Source: Dirofilaria immitis | Lineage: Eukaryota; Nematoda; Chromadorea; Rhabditida; Onchocercidae | Length of the DNA: 64,000 nucleotides | Direction of reading: 5' to 3' | Assembly: GCA_024305405.1 (NCBI GenBank) | Contig: JAKNDB010000105.1 | Span: forward strand, 2,789,501-2,853,500 | Translations under genes and position numbers: made by a program | Shown: one piece after another, positions 28,479 to 40,600 of the stretch | Numbering within the stretch: the stretch's first letter is position 1 | How the letters are laid out: each line of letters opens with the position of its first letter | The notes under the pieces: model-generated | What the model saw: only the letters and a program-made list of their open reading frames with translations | What the model was told of the DNA's origin: nothing | The model's database searches: none

Positions 28479-29714
28479 TAATTATTTCTTACTCAGAGTG
28501 ATAAATTTTCAAATTTTTGTATAATCAAAATTGAAAAAATAAAGAACGGTGAATGTATATATATGTATATAAGTATATATAGTGTGTGTTATATGACAAA
28601 AGGATAAGGGCAAGAAATACAGTATAATGGCATATCTAAAATTGAAATTCGTAATAGAAATGGATATAATTATTTCAAAATCTTGATTATCCCAAACTTC
28701 GCAAAACCAAATCATGAGATTATGCAGAAGGAATTTGACCAGTCACAAAATATGTCAAACTTCTAATACTTCATCCATAATACGCATGATTATTTAAAAT
28801 GATAAAAAGATCGTCGCGTTTTTGAATCAACGCACAATTTCAAACAAAAATAATAACCATTTTTTATCAAACAGTAACCCCTGATAAATGATATAAAATG
28901 CCTCTGTCATATAGGTCCAAAGCGACATGTTATACAGAAGATGAAATATAGGACTGTTTAATAATTATAATTTCTAAAATCAAAACCCCTTTCTATTGAG
29001 AGAAAGATGAAGGAATGCGCAAACATAAATGGGTGTCACGCAAAAGTGAATGAAAATTTTAAGATTAGCAAACACTTTACAACATGAATAAGGTAATTAA
29101 TAAATTAATAATTCAACCCAGAAGAAAAACCGATAACGATTTAGGCACATGTAGCAAGGATGCAATTATTAACGCAAAAGATATGTATATATGAATACTA
29201 TAATAGGCGGAATTAGAAAACCTTTAAAAAATAAAAGAATTTAACAATCAAGTAAAAATCACAGATTACAGACAATTTAATAGATAAATATAAAATGATT
29301 TAATGAACAACGCTTAACAAAATCAAATTTAGACAGAATAAAAATGCGAATAAGATGCAAATCTTTGCTCAACCTATTCTGTACTTATTCTGTTTGGTGT
29401 TGATCTTTCCGTCTTGACGGAGGATATATTCCCTATCTTGATTTTTCGTTCAAAATTTCAGAAATATGAGGTAAAGAAATGAGAATTCTCAAAATTAGAT
29501 TTCCTAAGATTTTATACTATTCCAAGTTATGCAATGAATTAACATGCAAATTCTATTTCTATTTCTTTAAAAGGCTCCAAATTATAATGCAATCTACATC
29601 AATGTCTTAACAGATCAGGAAAAACTTCATCTGAAACTTCAGATAAAAGTAAAACTCGGGATCTAAGCACTGTTTTCAGAATATTTAGTTTCTTGTGATC
29701 GTATTCCTGCTAAT
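28479..29714. other. intergenic, eIF3K 5' / ankyrin-GH20 3'
   Basis: No gene seen. Both flanking genes are on the minus strand about 1.26 kb apart, so they could be co-transcribed in a nematode operon, but nothing in the sequence proves this. A short TATATG-rich run lies near 28555-28582. Confidence 0.45.
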
Positions 29715-32700
29715 TCAAAGTAAATTCTTTCCATAATCCTGCATGTTTGGTGGAAGGAGTGTCCGGAAAAGATTGTCGAATATTTTTAAAGCATTCGGAA
29801 GAGTACTTGCGATGTTGCGTGATAGCCATGTATGTTGAAAACGGCTGCGAATTTCAAGAAGTCTGGAAAATGAGTGACATTGGCAAACTAGAAATAAGTC
29901 AGTTTGGAAAAGCCCAATTTTTCTCAACAAAATTTCAACAAATTCAATAACAAACAATTTATCTTAAAGAAAGACAGATATTTATTTGAATACTTTACAG
30001 TTTTAATTTAAAGAAAAATGTAAACAAAGTAAACCTATTGGCAAAATCAGTGCGCATAGCTGGTGGTAAATTGGACACTCCAATATTAACTATATGATAA
30101 CCAACAAGCGTTGTTTCTTGGAGCAATCTATCCCTAGATGAAAATGAAGCCTTGTGATTATTTGGTGATAACGACGGATTAATGCCAAATGTGCAAAGCG
30201 ACTGACCCAATCTAAAGTAGATTAATTTCAAGAAATTTTAAGAGAATTTTTACAAATTTGATCCATAAAATATAAAAAAGAGACGAACTTGCAAACAAGA
30301 ATCATAAGTTCGGTGACGAACTGTATTTCGGCCAGCACAAGTGCCAATTCATAGTTGTAAGGAAGATGTTTTCTTGTTTGATTCAATGCTTTCAAACTAC
30401 GGTTTAGTTCTATCCGTGCTTTCTGCAAAATCTGTTCAGTTTATCAGCGAAGCTTTTACCTATGACTATAGAACAAATATAACAGTACAGATTTATTCAT
30501 TTCAGTGACTATGAATAATCTAAATAATATTTACCTTAAAAATAACTGGAGTTAACTGTTCTAATACCATATTATCTGGATTTAGGATCATTTCTACAAA
30601 TACCGAAATCGGTTTTTTCTTGTTTGATGATTGCAATGATATCTGTTTCTGTACTTCCCCAGCTGTAATCATAGTTGAAAACATTTCTGAATTCTGCACA
30701 TTGACTGCAAAATAACATCCCTTTATTATCTAAATTGAATTTTTCTCACTGTTTACCTTCAAGCTTAAAATCTTAATCTTTTGTTATCGGTCCAGGCAAA
30801 GAAATTTATAAGACAAAATATCAGCAAAAATTATTTCCTTTGCTTTTAAACAACTTTATGGAAAAATGTGAACACACCCGTTTCCGAAGATTTTAATCCA
30901 TAACTGAATCGTGTTATTTCATGTTCAACTCTTCCAATTATAGAAACTTGCTTGAACAAAACTTCCATATTACTACAAATTATACAAAGAGTATATTCCG
31001 AATGAAACAATTAATATATTAAAACTGGTCAACTAGGATTTAATAAAACACACATTTAATTCAAAACAAAGACATTTCATTTTTGAAAAATTTATTAAAA
31101 TAACAATTTTATATTTTCATTGGGAATTTCATGGATTTCACTATTTACTTAAGATCTAATTGAAAGTTATATTTCTGAAAAATCTAGTGAACAACTTGCC
31201 CATCTAAAAGAAAGTGTTCCGCAGTTATTCGAGGTAATAAGAAACAAAAACGCTTTATATCAACAGATTTGTTCCAACAAACACCCAGTGAAGCTAGCTC
31301 AGACATATATGACAATGACGGAGGCATTATTTCGCAACCGGTTGATAAATCGCATATCATTGCACCTAATCAGAAAATGTGAAGTATCTTTATCTAATAA
31401 GAAACATTATAAACAAGCATAAAATTTTTGAAAATTAACCTAAAACTGGAAACTTGTTGCCTAATCTAATAGCAAGCAAAGCTTTTTAGCCATAGATTCA
31501 GGAGCAGCACAAAGAAAACCAGCATCGCTTGTCGAAAATCGTAACACAACATTTAACCGTGGTGACAGCAAATTTTCAGCTTCAAACGGATATTTTCCTT
31601 CTACACAAAGTGTAACGAACGGTGGCAAATCATTGATCTAAAAATATTTTATAGAAGCAATATCAAATTTTGCTTCAGCTCTAACTTTCTCATATAGATA
31701 TATGAAAATTCACCTGAGAAGTGTTATTTTTATTGATATCCATTGAAATATATATTCTTGGTATTCTTCTCTGTAAATTATTCAAAATTGTTCTGTTTGA
31801 TACAAGTATAGCTGCCAAATTCGGCCCGAAATGTACAATTTTTGTAAGCGGAAATCATCGAGAAACAAATCAATGATTTGACACACCAAATCTGATTCAA
31901 TAGAACTGGATTGGACGTCAAGAGACGGCACAAACTAAAAAATTTAGGACTGTAAATAATCTTGAACTCTATTATACTGGCGGTAAAAACGATTCTAACA
32001 ACAAAAGATGCAATAATGTCTTTTCAACAAGCGCTATTCAGTGGATAAAAATGCTTTCCCAATTCAGGAAGTGTATCTCATACATTAAAATTGATTACTC
32101 CTAATAAGATAATGGGCAATCATAATTTTACGATGGAATTTTGATTATAATCTATCCGAAAAAAGGTTGCAAATGCATGATTCTGATTTTTTTAAACTGT
32201 TCTCCAAAATATGGCAAAAAAGTTAATCTCCAAATGCAAAATTTTGGTTAATCAAACGAAATTTAATCAACAATTGTTTGTACTACAATAATGGCAGCTT
32301 ATAATTTTTGAAATACAAAGAATGAGATGAAAAATAACCTTGACAAGAAGTTCGTCACAAACTTGAGTCATCTGGAACAAATCTCAGGTAGTATAAGGCA
32401 ACTGATAACGATCAGTGGTCCGTACTTCGAAATTTACGAATAAGTGACTCGCTTTACAATAAGCAATACGTGTGGCTAGTTGCAAAAGCTGAAATGAAAA
32501 TGAATAAAATGATTCATAAGATTCTCTAGCTTTATTTCGAAATAAAATTCTTTGAAATAAAAAAATCTTACAGTTTCTGCGTTCAATATTTTGCAACCAC
32601 TAAAATCTTGGTAAACTGCTCGAAAACATGAGTCTGGAGAATCCCGAATCGTTAGACAAGGTATCGTGCCTACCAAAAACAAAAAAATACAATCATATCG

Positions 32701-35700
32701 TCATCGACAATTCAAGAAAAAACATAAATTGAATAAGTAAAAAGCTACCAGTCTTCTTTGATTGTTCATTATTTACAGTACCAGTGATCTTAGCTTTAGA
32801 TTCAGGTATTGTTTCGCGCAGTATTTCTAATGATGTTTCAATATTTGAATTAACTATCTAAAACATATGCTTTGAATTTCATGGGAATCACACGTTGCAA
32901 TATATTTCTTACTAATAATTAATAATGGTTTCTTTAAAAGTGAAGCTTGCAATCGATATAACTATCTAATATAAAACATTCGATTTTTATAAGAAGCATT
33001 ATGAAAATCAGAAATTAAATAAATCAGCACCTCAAAATCTTCTTTAAAGATTCTTAATATTTGCGTAAGAGTAGAAAAACCGTGCCGGATACCAGTATAA
33101 TCTTCTCCATATAGTTCCATACCATTTTCATTGATCATCAGCGTATACGAACCAGAACTACAGCCATTTTCAAAAACTCCACATGTAATTCGGCCATCCA
33201 AAGAAGACTGTTCTCGAGTCTGCAAATATTTCCAACATCGTCAATTCCTATTACTACAAAGGAAACTAAAGTAATTTAGTTACAATATTTTCAATTCCAT
33301 GATTAAATGGTTGCCATAAAATTTTGATCTACCACTATTCCTTCGATTAGTTCAAAATAATAACACAGTTGAGACATTTCACCGGATTTTACGTGTTAAT
33401 ATATGAAGATTTTTAAAATATAGATTAATAATCGAAGATGATCACCTGATGGCCTCTATAATCCAATTCTAAGTGGATACTTGAAAGAATGGATGCCGAC
33501 ATTTGGATAATTTGCATTAAATGCCGCGGTTCTGCTTTACTAGCTTTATCAAAATAAATTTTTAAACGACCATCTTTTGGATATGAGTAGGTGTGTTTTC
33601 TAAATATTGAGATTTACATTATAACAAGTCAGTTAAAATTAAAAAATATGACAAATATCTAACTAATGATTGACTTTACACATACCTTTCATTCACATCT
33701 ATATATTTTGGCTGAGGCCACAATAAGTCAGTCCAATTTTCTAGTTGACCGACATTATAATTTGTTTTTTCTGCAAGCATCGCTGCAGTATCGATTGATA
33801 TTAATGAAGAACGATCAATTTCTGAATCTGTGGAGGTTGTCCGACGAACTGTACGGTTCAGTCTACAAAAATATCATGCATAAACTATCATATTTAATAC
33901 AGCTATAATTACGCTTCGGAAAATCTACAATTTGACTAAACGCCGATTTATAGAATTACTTCAAGTAGAAAGATAATATTAAACAATCACGAAAAATATA
34001 AACTGGAATAAAAAAATTACGTATTCAAGCTCAAGCTGGGCAACATAATTCCTCCCATTTTTATAGCTAATTCGTAACAGTCCTCCCCATTTTTATTCTT
34101 AATATTTGGATCTGCTCCATAGCTTAGCAAACATTTTACGATAACATCATTTCCTCGACGTACTGCGTCGTGTAATGCTGTTTCATTTTTCGTATTTAAC
34201 ATATTAACATTCGCTCCACTCTGACACAGTATCCTAAATCAGTTACCAGGATAATTTATAATTGTATCCATTTCTACACATTTTGGAAATTATTATAACC
34301 TTTGCCTTGAAAAGTAGGGAAAGAGAAAAAACAGGAAATAAGGAATAAAAAGAAAAGAAGCATGTCTCATGGAAACTGAATTTTAACCTCACAACATCTT
34401 CATTTCCATAAGACGCTGACCAATGTAATGCAGAATTACCAGTATCCGTAGCATCAATCGAATCCACACTAACTCCAGCTGATATCATTTGACATACTCG
34501 ACCCAAACTACAACAAGCAATGTTTTAAGCATATGCGGAAAAATGATTCCTTACTTTAATCGGCAACCAGTAAGTAGAAAACAAACTTTGATTGAGCAAC
34601 CGCCTGAAGTAATTCTTGGACAAATGCATTTTTAACTTCTTCAGAGGAAGCACTTCGATATGCTGTATCATTATTGTCATTCTGGATACATGGATTTACA
34701 CCTGCTGATAGTAGTGTTCGTACACTGTCCACCGAATCTACGAATTTGCTGTCAGAATCCAGTCTGGACATTTTATCAATATTTTGTGGGAAATAATTAT
34801 TCATTATCAATTAAAATATTTACAGCAATAAAAACTGGATATTCGCAATACAACTGCAAATCAAGTGATCTTCGCACCAGCAAATATAAAAATTTAGTGC
34901 CATATCCTTAATATTTATCAAATATCAAAATTTCTTTGTAACTTTTAAATTTCAACAAATACTGAAAACAATTCAAAAAATAGTTACTTCGAATTACTGC
35001 ATAATGCAGTACCGTCCCTCCATTGTAACAGATCTGATCTACTTGCTCGTGAAAATCAGATTTTGAAGCTGAAAAATTGAAATGACCTGGGCAATATACA
35101 AAATTGCTAAGATACAAAATTAAGATTCTCAATGCTAATTATAATTTTAATATTATGGCAGCAGAATTTTTCCTTTCCATTTACTTGACATCTTGCTGAA
35201 CTGTTGGGAAATCAATTAGTCAGTTCAAAAAGAGATTAAGCAAACTAACCAATCTCTGCAAGAATGGATCGCAGTACATCGATTCTTTCATCTTCCACAC
35301 TCTTTAACAACAGTGAACAAATATTCCCTTCATTGTTTGAGATAATCGATAAGCTGTTGCCATTTGGAACAGGCATTTCTCGTATTAGTCTGTTTGACGA
35401 ATACTTTAAAAAATTCTAGAATACACAGATATACGATACCGTACTGCATTTTCTGCGTCCCGTAAAACTGTACATGGAAGATAGGAAAAATGTGAGTACT
35501 TTATATATTAATGCAACAACCTTAACTATTCATCCCTGGTAAGTTGCCAATTAGCCAAATTTGATGTCGAATAATTATGATGCTACATTTCATAGTTTAA
35601 AATTTTTTATAGTCTGATAGTTATTCTATTAGTCGTTATGTAAAAGCCATGGATTGAGATTAAGAAGGTTTTAGTTGTTTGTGGATATTTTTATGCCCAA

Positions 35701-36171
35701 GTCGACAAGAAAGCGTATTTTTATTATAATAAGTGTTTGGTAGTGAAGCAGAATATATTTATAAAATTGTAGGTGAGTATTAAGCTGATGTTTCAAAACA
35801 TCGTTTTGGATCGTTTTTATCTTTACCTTTATCCAGTGGAAATGATTCTTTTAAAGAATGTACTCTTATTATAATCAATAACAGCAACGGCCTTTTCAAA
35901 AGATAATTTCAACTCATGTAAAGTGTTTACCTCTTTTAAATTTTCCAATTCACCAGCCATACTCCCTATCTCTTGATCGTCAAGCTCTGATATTAAAGCT
36001 GCAAGAATTGCAAGCTGTAATGGTGTTGTAAGCAAATACCCTGCCCTATAACCAAGTTGATAGTGTCACTCAAACACCACTGTGAATATAGCTTCTGCGT
36101 ACGCCAATCTCTATCAGGCAATAAATAAAATACGCACAATTTACTCAATGCATCGGTGAGCAGTGAAATCA
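29715..36171 (-). CDS. ankyrin-repeat protein fused to a GH20/hexosaminidase-D-like domain
   Basis: N-terminal ankyrin repeats (35085-34985 GGTVLHYAVIRSN; 34763-34589 DSVRTLLSAGVNPCIQNDN; about 34500-34390 NSALHWSASYGNEDVVR; 34240-34020 ETALHDAVRRGNDVIVKCLL, SYGADPNIKNKNGED) lead through linker exons 33870-33688 and 33600-33446 into a GH20-type region: 33222-33029 (YGEDYTGIRHGFSTLTQILR), 32670-32577 (IPCLTIRDSPDSCFRAVYQD), 32490-32340 (KASHLFVNFEVR, YQLPYT), 31945-31713, 31640-31480 and the C-terminal end at 29715 (SRFQHTWLSRNIASTLPNAL). Order and motifs resemble hexosaminidase D. Where that enzyme has HIGCDEV, this gene reads VHFGPNLAAIL, so the catalytic Asp-Glu is missing; it is probably a pseudo-enzyme. 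As written there is an in-frame TGA at 32384-32386 and a one-base break near 31845. The first exon (ATG at about 36171, MISLLTDALSKLCVFYL) has unresolved frame joins. Function unknown; binding of a glycan or protein partner is speculation. Confidence 0.75.
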
Positions 36172-37694
36172 TTTTCTGTCAAATAATTCTGTAGAGAAAA
36201 AAATTTATTTCTAAAAAGTTTACAACTTTATAAAGCATCGCATAGACCCAAGTCTACAAATCTAATGAAAACTTCGAAGACAAATAGTCCTTCTGATAAT
36301 ATTTAATGCGTTTCTCTTGTGCAATTTCGTTAAAATTGCTCCTTTTTATATTCCATTTAAACTCGAGAGGATATTTGCTCGATCTCAATTAATCTGCACG
36401 AAGAGAATTTGCATGATTTTAAATAATTCCTGGTCATGCGTTATTAATTAAATTTTGAACAAGTTATCATCTTGTTTTTTAAGTATTTTCGTCTTTTTTG
36501 CATTGTCTGACTCCTTGTAAATTCATGTTCAAATATTTCTTTATTGTTTTATTTTATTTATTTTATTTTATTCTCTTCTATTCTATCGATATTATTCAAT
36601 CTTATTCCATATTATTCTACCACTTTATTTTTGACTGATCATAGTTTTATGTATGCATATTTTTTTGTTTTACTTGTATGATAAAAACTTTTTGTATATT
36701 ATTCATTCAGAGAATTATTCTCTCCTTTGCTTATAGTAAAACTATCAACCTAATATAGATAATAGAAAAATGTCAATTTATTTAATTTTCTTTCATATTT
36801 AACAATGGGTAATGTTTGATCTTTAGAGTTTGGGAGTTGCACAATTTCTGGCATATGTTCTTTAATCTCGATAATTTGTGGCATTCTTTAAAGATCAAAA
36901 TTCGGAAAGAAAAGTATTCTAATTAGTCTTCTCTCTTTTCTTAGATTAATCTTCTCTCTTTTCTTAGTGATGATAAAATATCGGAAAATTTATAAGAAAG
37001 TGATTAAACCGACTTACTGTACTGCATTGCGAGAAATTTGAATAAATGGTTGACCTCTTCCTTTAAATTGGTAGTCAATTTCAAAAGCATGTAGTTGAAA
37101 TGTTTTTTCTTTTCTTTAATTTTGAAGCAGGAAATAACGAAGAGGTCAAAGAGAATGAAGGTTAATCTAAACTTTTATGGGGTAAATTGGGGGCAGGATA
37201 GAAAGAAGAGAGTACGTTCTAGCCATTGACTGTTACCTGTTATGTCAAAATGATGCAAACAGGGTGAGTTCAAATCGTAATTTTTTTTGTTGTACTCTCT
37301 GTTATTGAGAAATTCACATATGTAGTGAACTTTCATAGCTGCTCGCAGATCCGTGACGGCGTATTTTACTTATGGTTATGTTATTCGTTTGTTAATGATA
37401 TTTTATTGTTTTTTTGTTTATACAAAATTTCCTATACACTACAGCTCTTCCCCTTTCCACTCTTCTCCTCCATATGATACGATTCGAGAATCCCAGCAGG
37501 CTTAAAAATGAGAGTAACCTTGGCAACATTCATATTGTTTTAAAAGAAATTCCAGTTTTCATTGCATGATATTGTCAGAGTGGCATAAAATAGGCTGCCG
37601 CAACGGACGTTTTTTAGTCTAAGTTCGCCGTCTTTTTTTTTCTTTGCTTGGTGATAAGGATAATCAGAGTAATTAAATTGAAGAACCAGACGAG
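36172..37694. promoter_or_regulatory. divergent promoter region, ankyrin-GH20 gene / PGD
   Basis: 1.5 kb between two divergent starts. It holds T-rich low-complexity sequence (ATTTTATTTTATT at about 36545-36600) and a short tandem repeat near 36926-36968. No exon and no specific binding site could be supported. Confidence 0.45.
36926..36968. repeat. ~23-bp unit repeated twice
   Basis: Two adjacent copies of TCTTCTCTCTTTTCTTAG lie in the divergent promoter region. The pyrimidine tract ending TTAG mimics a splice acceptor, but no exon follows. Confidence 0.8.
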
Positions 37695-40600
37695 ATGTCA
37701 GTTTATCGTCAGAAGGAGACGGCTGATATCGCCGTGATTGGACTCGCAGTGATGGGACAAAATTTGATACTTAACATGCTTGAAAAAGGCTTCGTGGTCA
37801 GTTATAATTTAGCTTTCAAGTTTAATATTTGAAGTACATAACAATATACATTAGGATAAACGTATAACATATCTTAACAACAAAATATTTCATTCATAGA
37901 TTTTAAATGGAACAAAACTAGGTAATCATGATCAAATAAAATATCATTATTATTAACTGGAAATATAATCGGTCGATATTACAATATCCGAAAGATTGGA
38001 TTAGATTCTAAGTTCTTGTAAATGGAATAAAGTGAATAATTGCATGTTAAAACCAATACTGCATTTACTCAATTTTTTTATTGATATCATATTAAAGGTA
38101 TGCGTGTACAATCGAACCGTATCGAAAGTGGATGACTTCATAACAAATGAAGGAAAGGGTCTTCGGGTTCTTGGAGCACACTGTTTATCGGAATTAGCCA
38201 TGTAAGATCTTCAAAGGAATAATTTCAAATAATTTTGTTAATAACTAACGATTTTTGAAGTAAGATGATACAAGAAGTAAGATGTATTAAAGTAGGAATT
38301 ATTTCACATAATAGTCTACTTTCGAAACATCGGAGTTCTTTATATCAGAGTTTTGAAAAAACCCCGACGTATAATGTTAATGGTAAAAGCGGGGCAGCCA
38401 GTGGATGCAATGATCTCTAATATATTGCCTTTTTGGATAAAGATGACATTATTATTGACGGTGGAAACAGTGAGTATACAGATACATCTGTAAGTTTTCT
38501 CACATTTTACGTGTTTATAAGTGTATTTCTATCAATAGCTGATCTGTTTCATACGGAAAGTCTATAACAGATTGATGTATAGAACTTAGATCTGACCAGT
38601 TGCGAAAAATAGAAAGCTTATGCGAACAGTATAAGAGAAAGAGAGAAAGAGTGGAGAAGTTATATGATTCGAATATATATATATGCTTTAATCGAATATA
38701 TATACTTTAATGAATATATATGCACAGTGGAACTGTCGTATTGTTATTAGAGTTGACAATTATATTTTTACCATTAGTCAAATAAGATTTTCCAAATATT
38801 CCTTTTGCAGCGACGCTGCACCGAACTCCAACAGAAAGGTATTAGATTTGTGGGTTGCGGTGTAAGTGGTGGTGAAGAAGGTATTATTTTGAAACTTACA
38901 GTTTTATGTTCCACTATGTAGAATTTTCCGAGATTACTTTTGCTCATGACTGAAGGATTGAATAAGGTAAGGAAAAAAACCGATTTACTTCCATAGTGAT
39001 TTTTGTACTTTTTCGCATTTTAGTCTTTGCTTCGGCTGTAACTCTTATAAGAATGCACACTGAATTAAATGTATAAAGAAGGCCATGCTGGTTATTATTT
39101 TGCATAATAAAATCCAATTGTTTTTAGGAGCACGTCATGGTCCATCATTAATGCCGGGTGAGTCTGCCTGAAGCTTGGCCATATATAAAGGATATATTCC
39201 AAGCAATAGCAGCCAAAGTGGACAATGAACCTTGTTGTGATTGGGTAAAATTATTTAATTTGCATCTTTATAGTCCAAGAAAGACTACTGGATATAGACA
39301 TATTTATGATTTGCAGTTTAACGTTCAAATATTTTCAGGTTGGTGAAAATGGTGCTGGGCATTTTGTAAAAATGGTTCATAATGGAATCGAATATGGTGA
39401 CATGCAACTGATTGCAGAAGCATATAGTTTATTGAAAGACGCAGCCGACTTGACACATGATGAAATGGCGGAGGTCAGTCAAAATTGTTGGTTTACCATT
39501 GTGCGCAAATATATTTTAGTTTTTATGATATACATTATGGGGCGTTGGTTTTCTTCTTTAATAAGTATCTTTCGAATTCAGTTATTCTTAATGTTTCATC
39601 AGTGCTGTCTCTGTGATGAATCGGTATTTGAATCGTTTTTTATGTCACTGCGACCTAGAATTAATCAGCGTCGCATCCTTCAATTAAGTTTCGATTAATG
39701 AGTGTTGGTTGGGAACGTATCTGTATGTTTTTATTACTCAATTTAGACTTTGTCTGATGTGCTTGATTAATAACATTGATTAGTTCAAAATATTCCTCGA
39801 CTCCTTGAATCTATTCACAAATCAATCAAAGCTTTCATGCTCATATTGTATTTTTACATTTACTCTGCTTGTAATTCATCGCTAACTAGATTTTTTTGTT
39901 GAATTTTTTGCCTGAAAAAAAATTAATTATAAAATAAATATCTGTAGTGATTAGAAATGCATTACTAGTTTTATGAAGTACGATGAGCAGTATTGGCAAA
40001 GTAGTTTGCATAGGAAGTTTGCATTTCGTCCTTACATATTCAATATTCAGGAACTTATCCGAATTTTATAGTTAAATCCACTGTAGAGAATAAAACTCGA
40101 TTCTTCCAAAATTGATGGAACCTCTGAATTTTTCTTCAAGATAATATTAAGGACTTCTCGCTTTAATGATAGCATGAGTAAAATTTATATATAAGTGCCA
40201 CATATTTCCATTATTCTGCTTATTGGTTTCAGTGGTTACGTCTTCATGTATTATGTAGTTCTCATCCAGTTCTTAAAAAAAACTTTTAACGCTATTACTG
40301 CTTGTTGCATCGCGGCATGGCGAAGTACATTTGTCAAATTCCCATTCAAAAATGCTATTGGCACAAAAGTGAAGCTTAACAGGTTTTTGAAATTCAATCT
40401 TTAATAAGAAAAATTCACTTTTGAGAATTGAATGAATTTTCATTGCTAGGTTTTCGAAAAGAGACATCGAGATCTTCATTTATATCTTGTAATTCATGAT
40501 AGGACTATTGCGAAAATTGTTATTATGAAAATTCTCTAGGGTCAGAATTCCAAAGAAAAAGAGGAATTCGTGGCTCCTTTATAATAACATCTGAAAATTG

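Noticed and set aside
38640..38720. GA-rich and ATATAT runs as a possible regulatory element
   Set aside because: Ordinary intronic low-complexity sequence within PGD.
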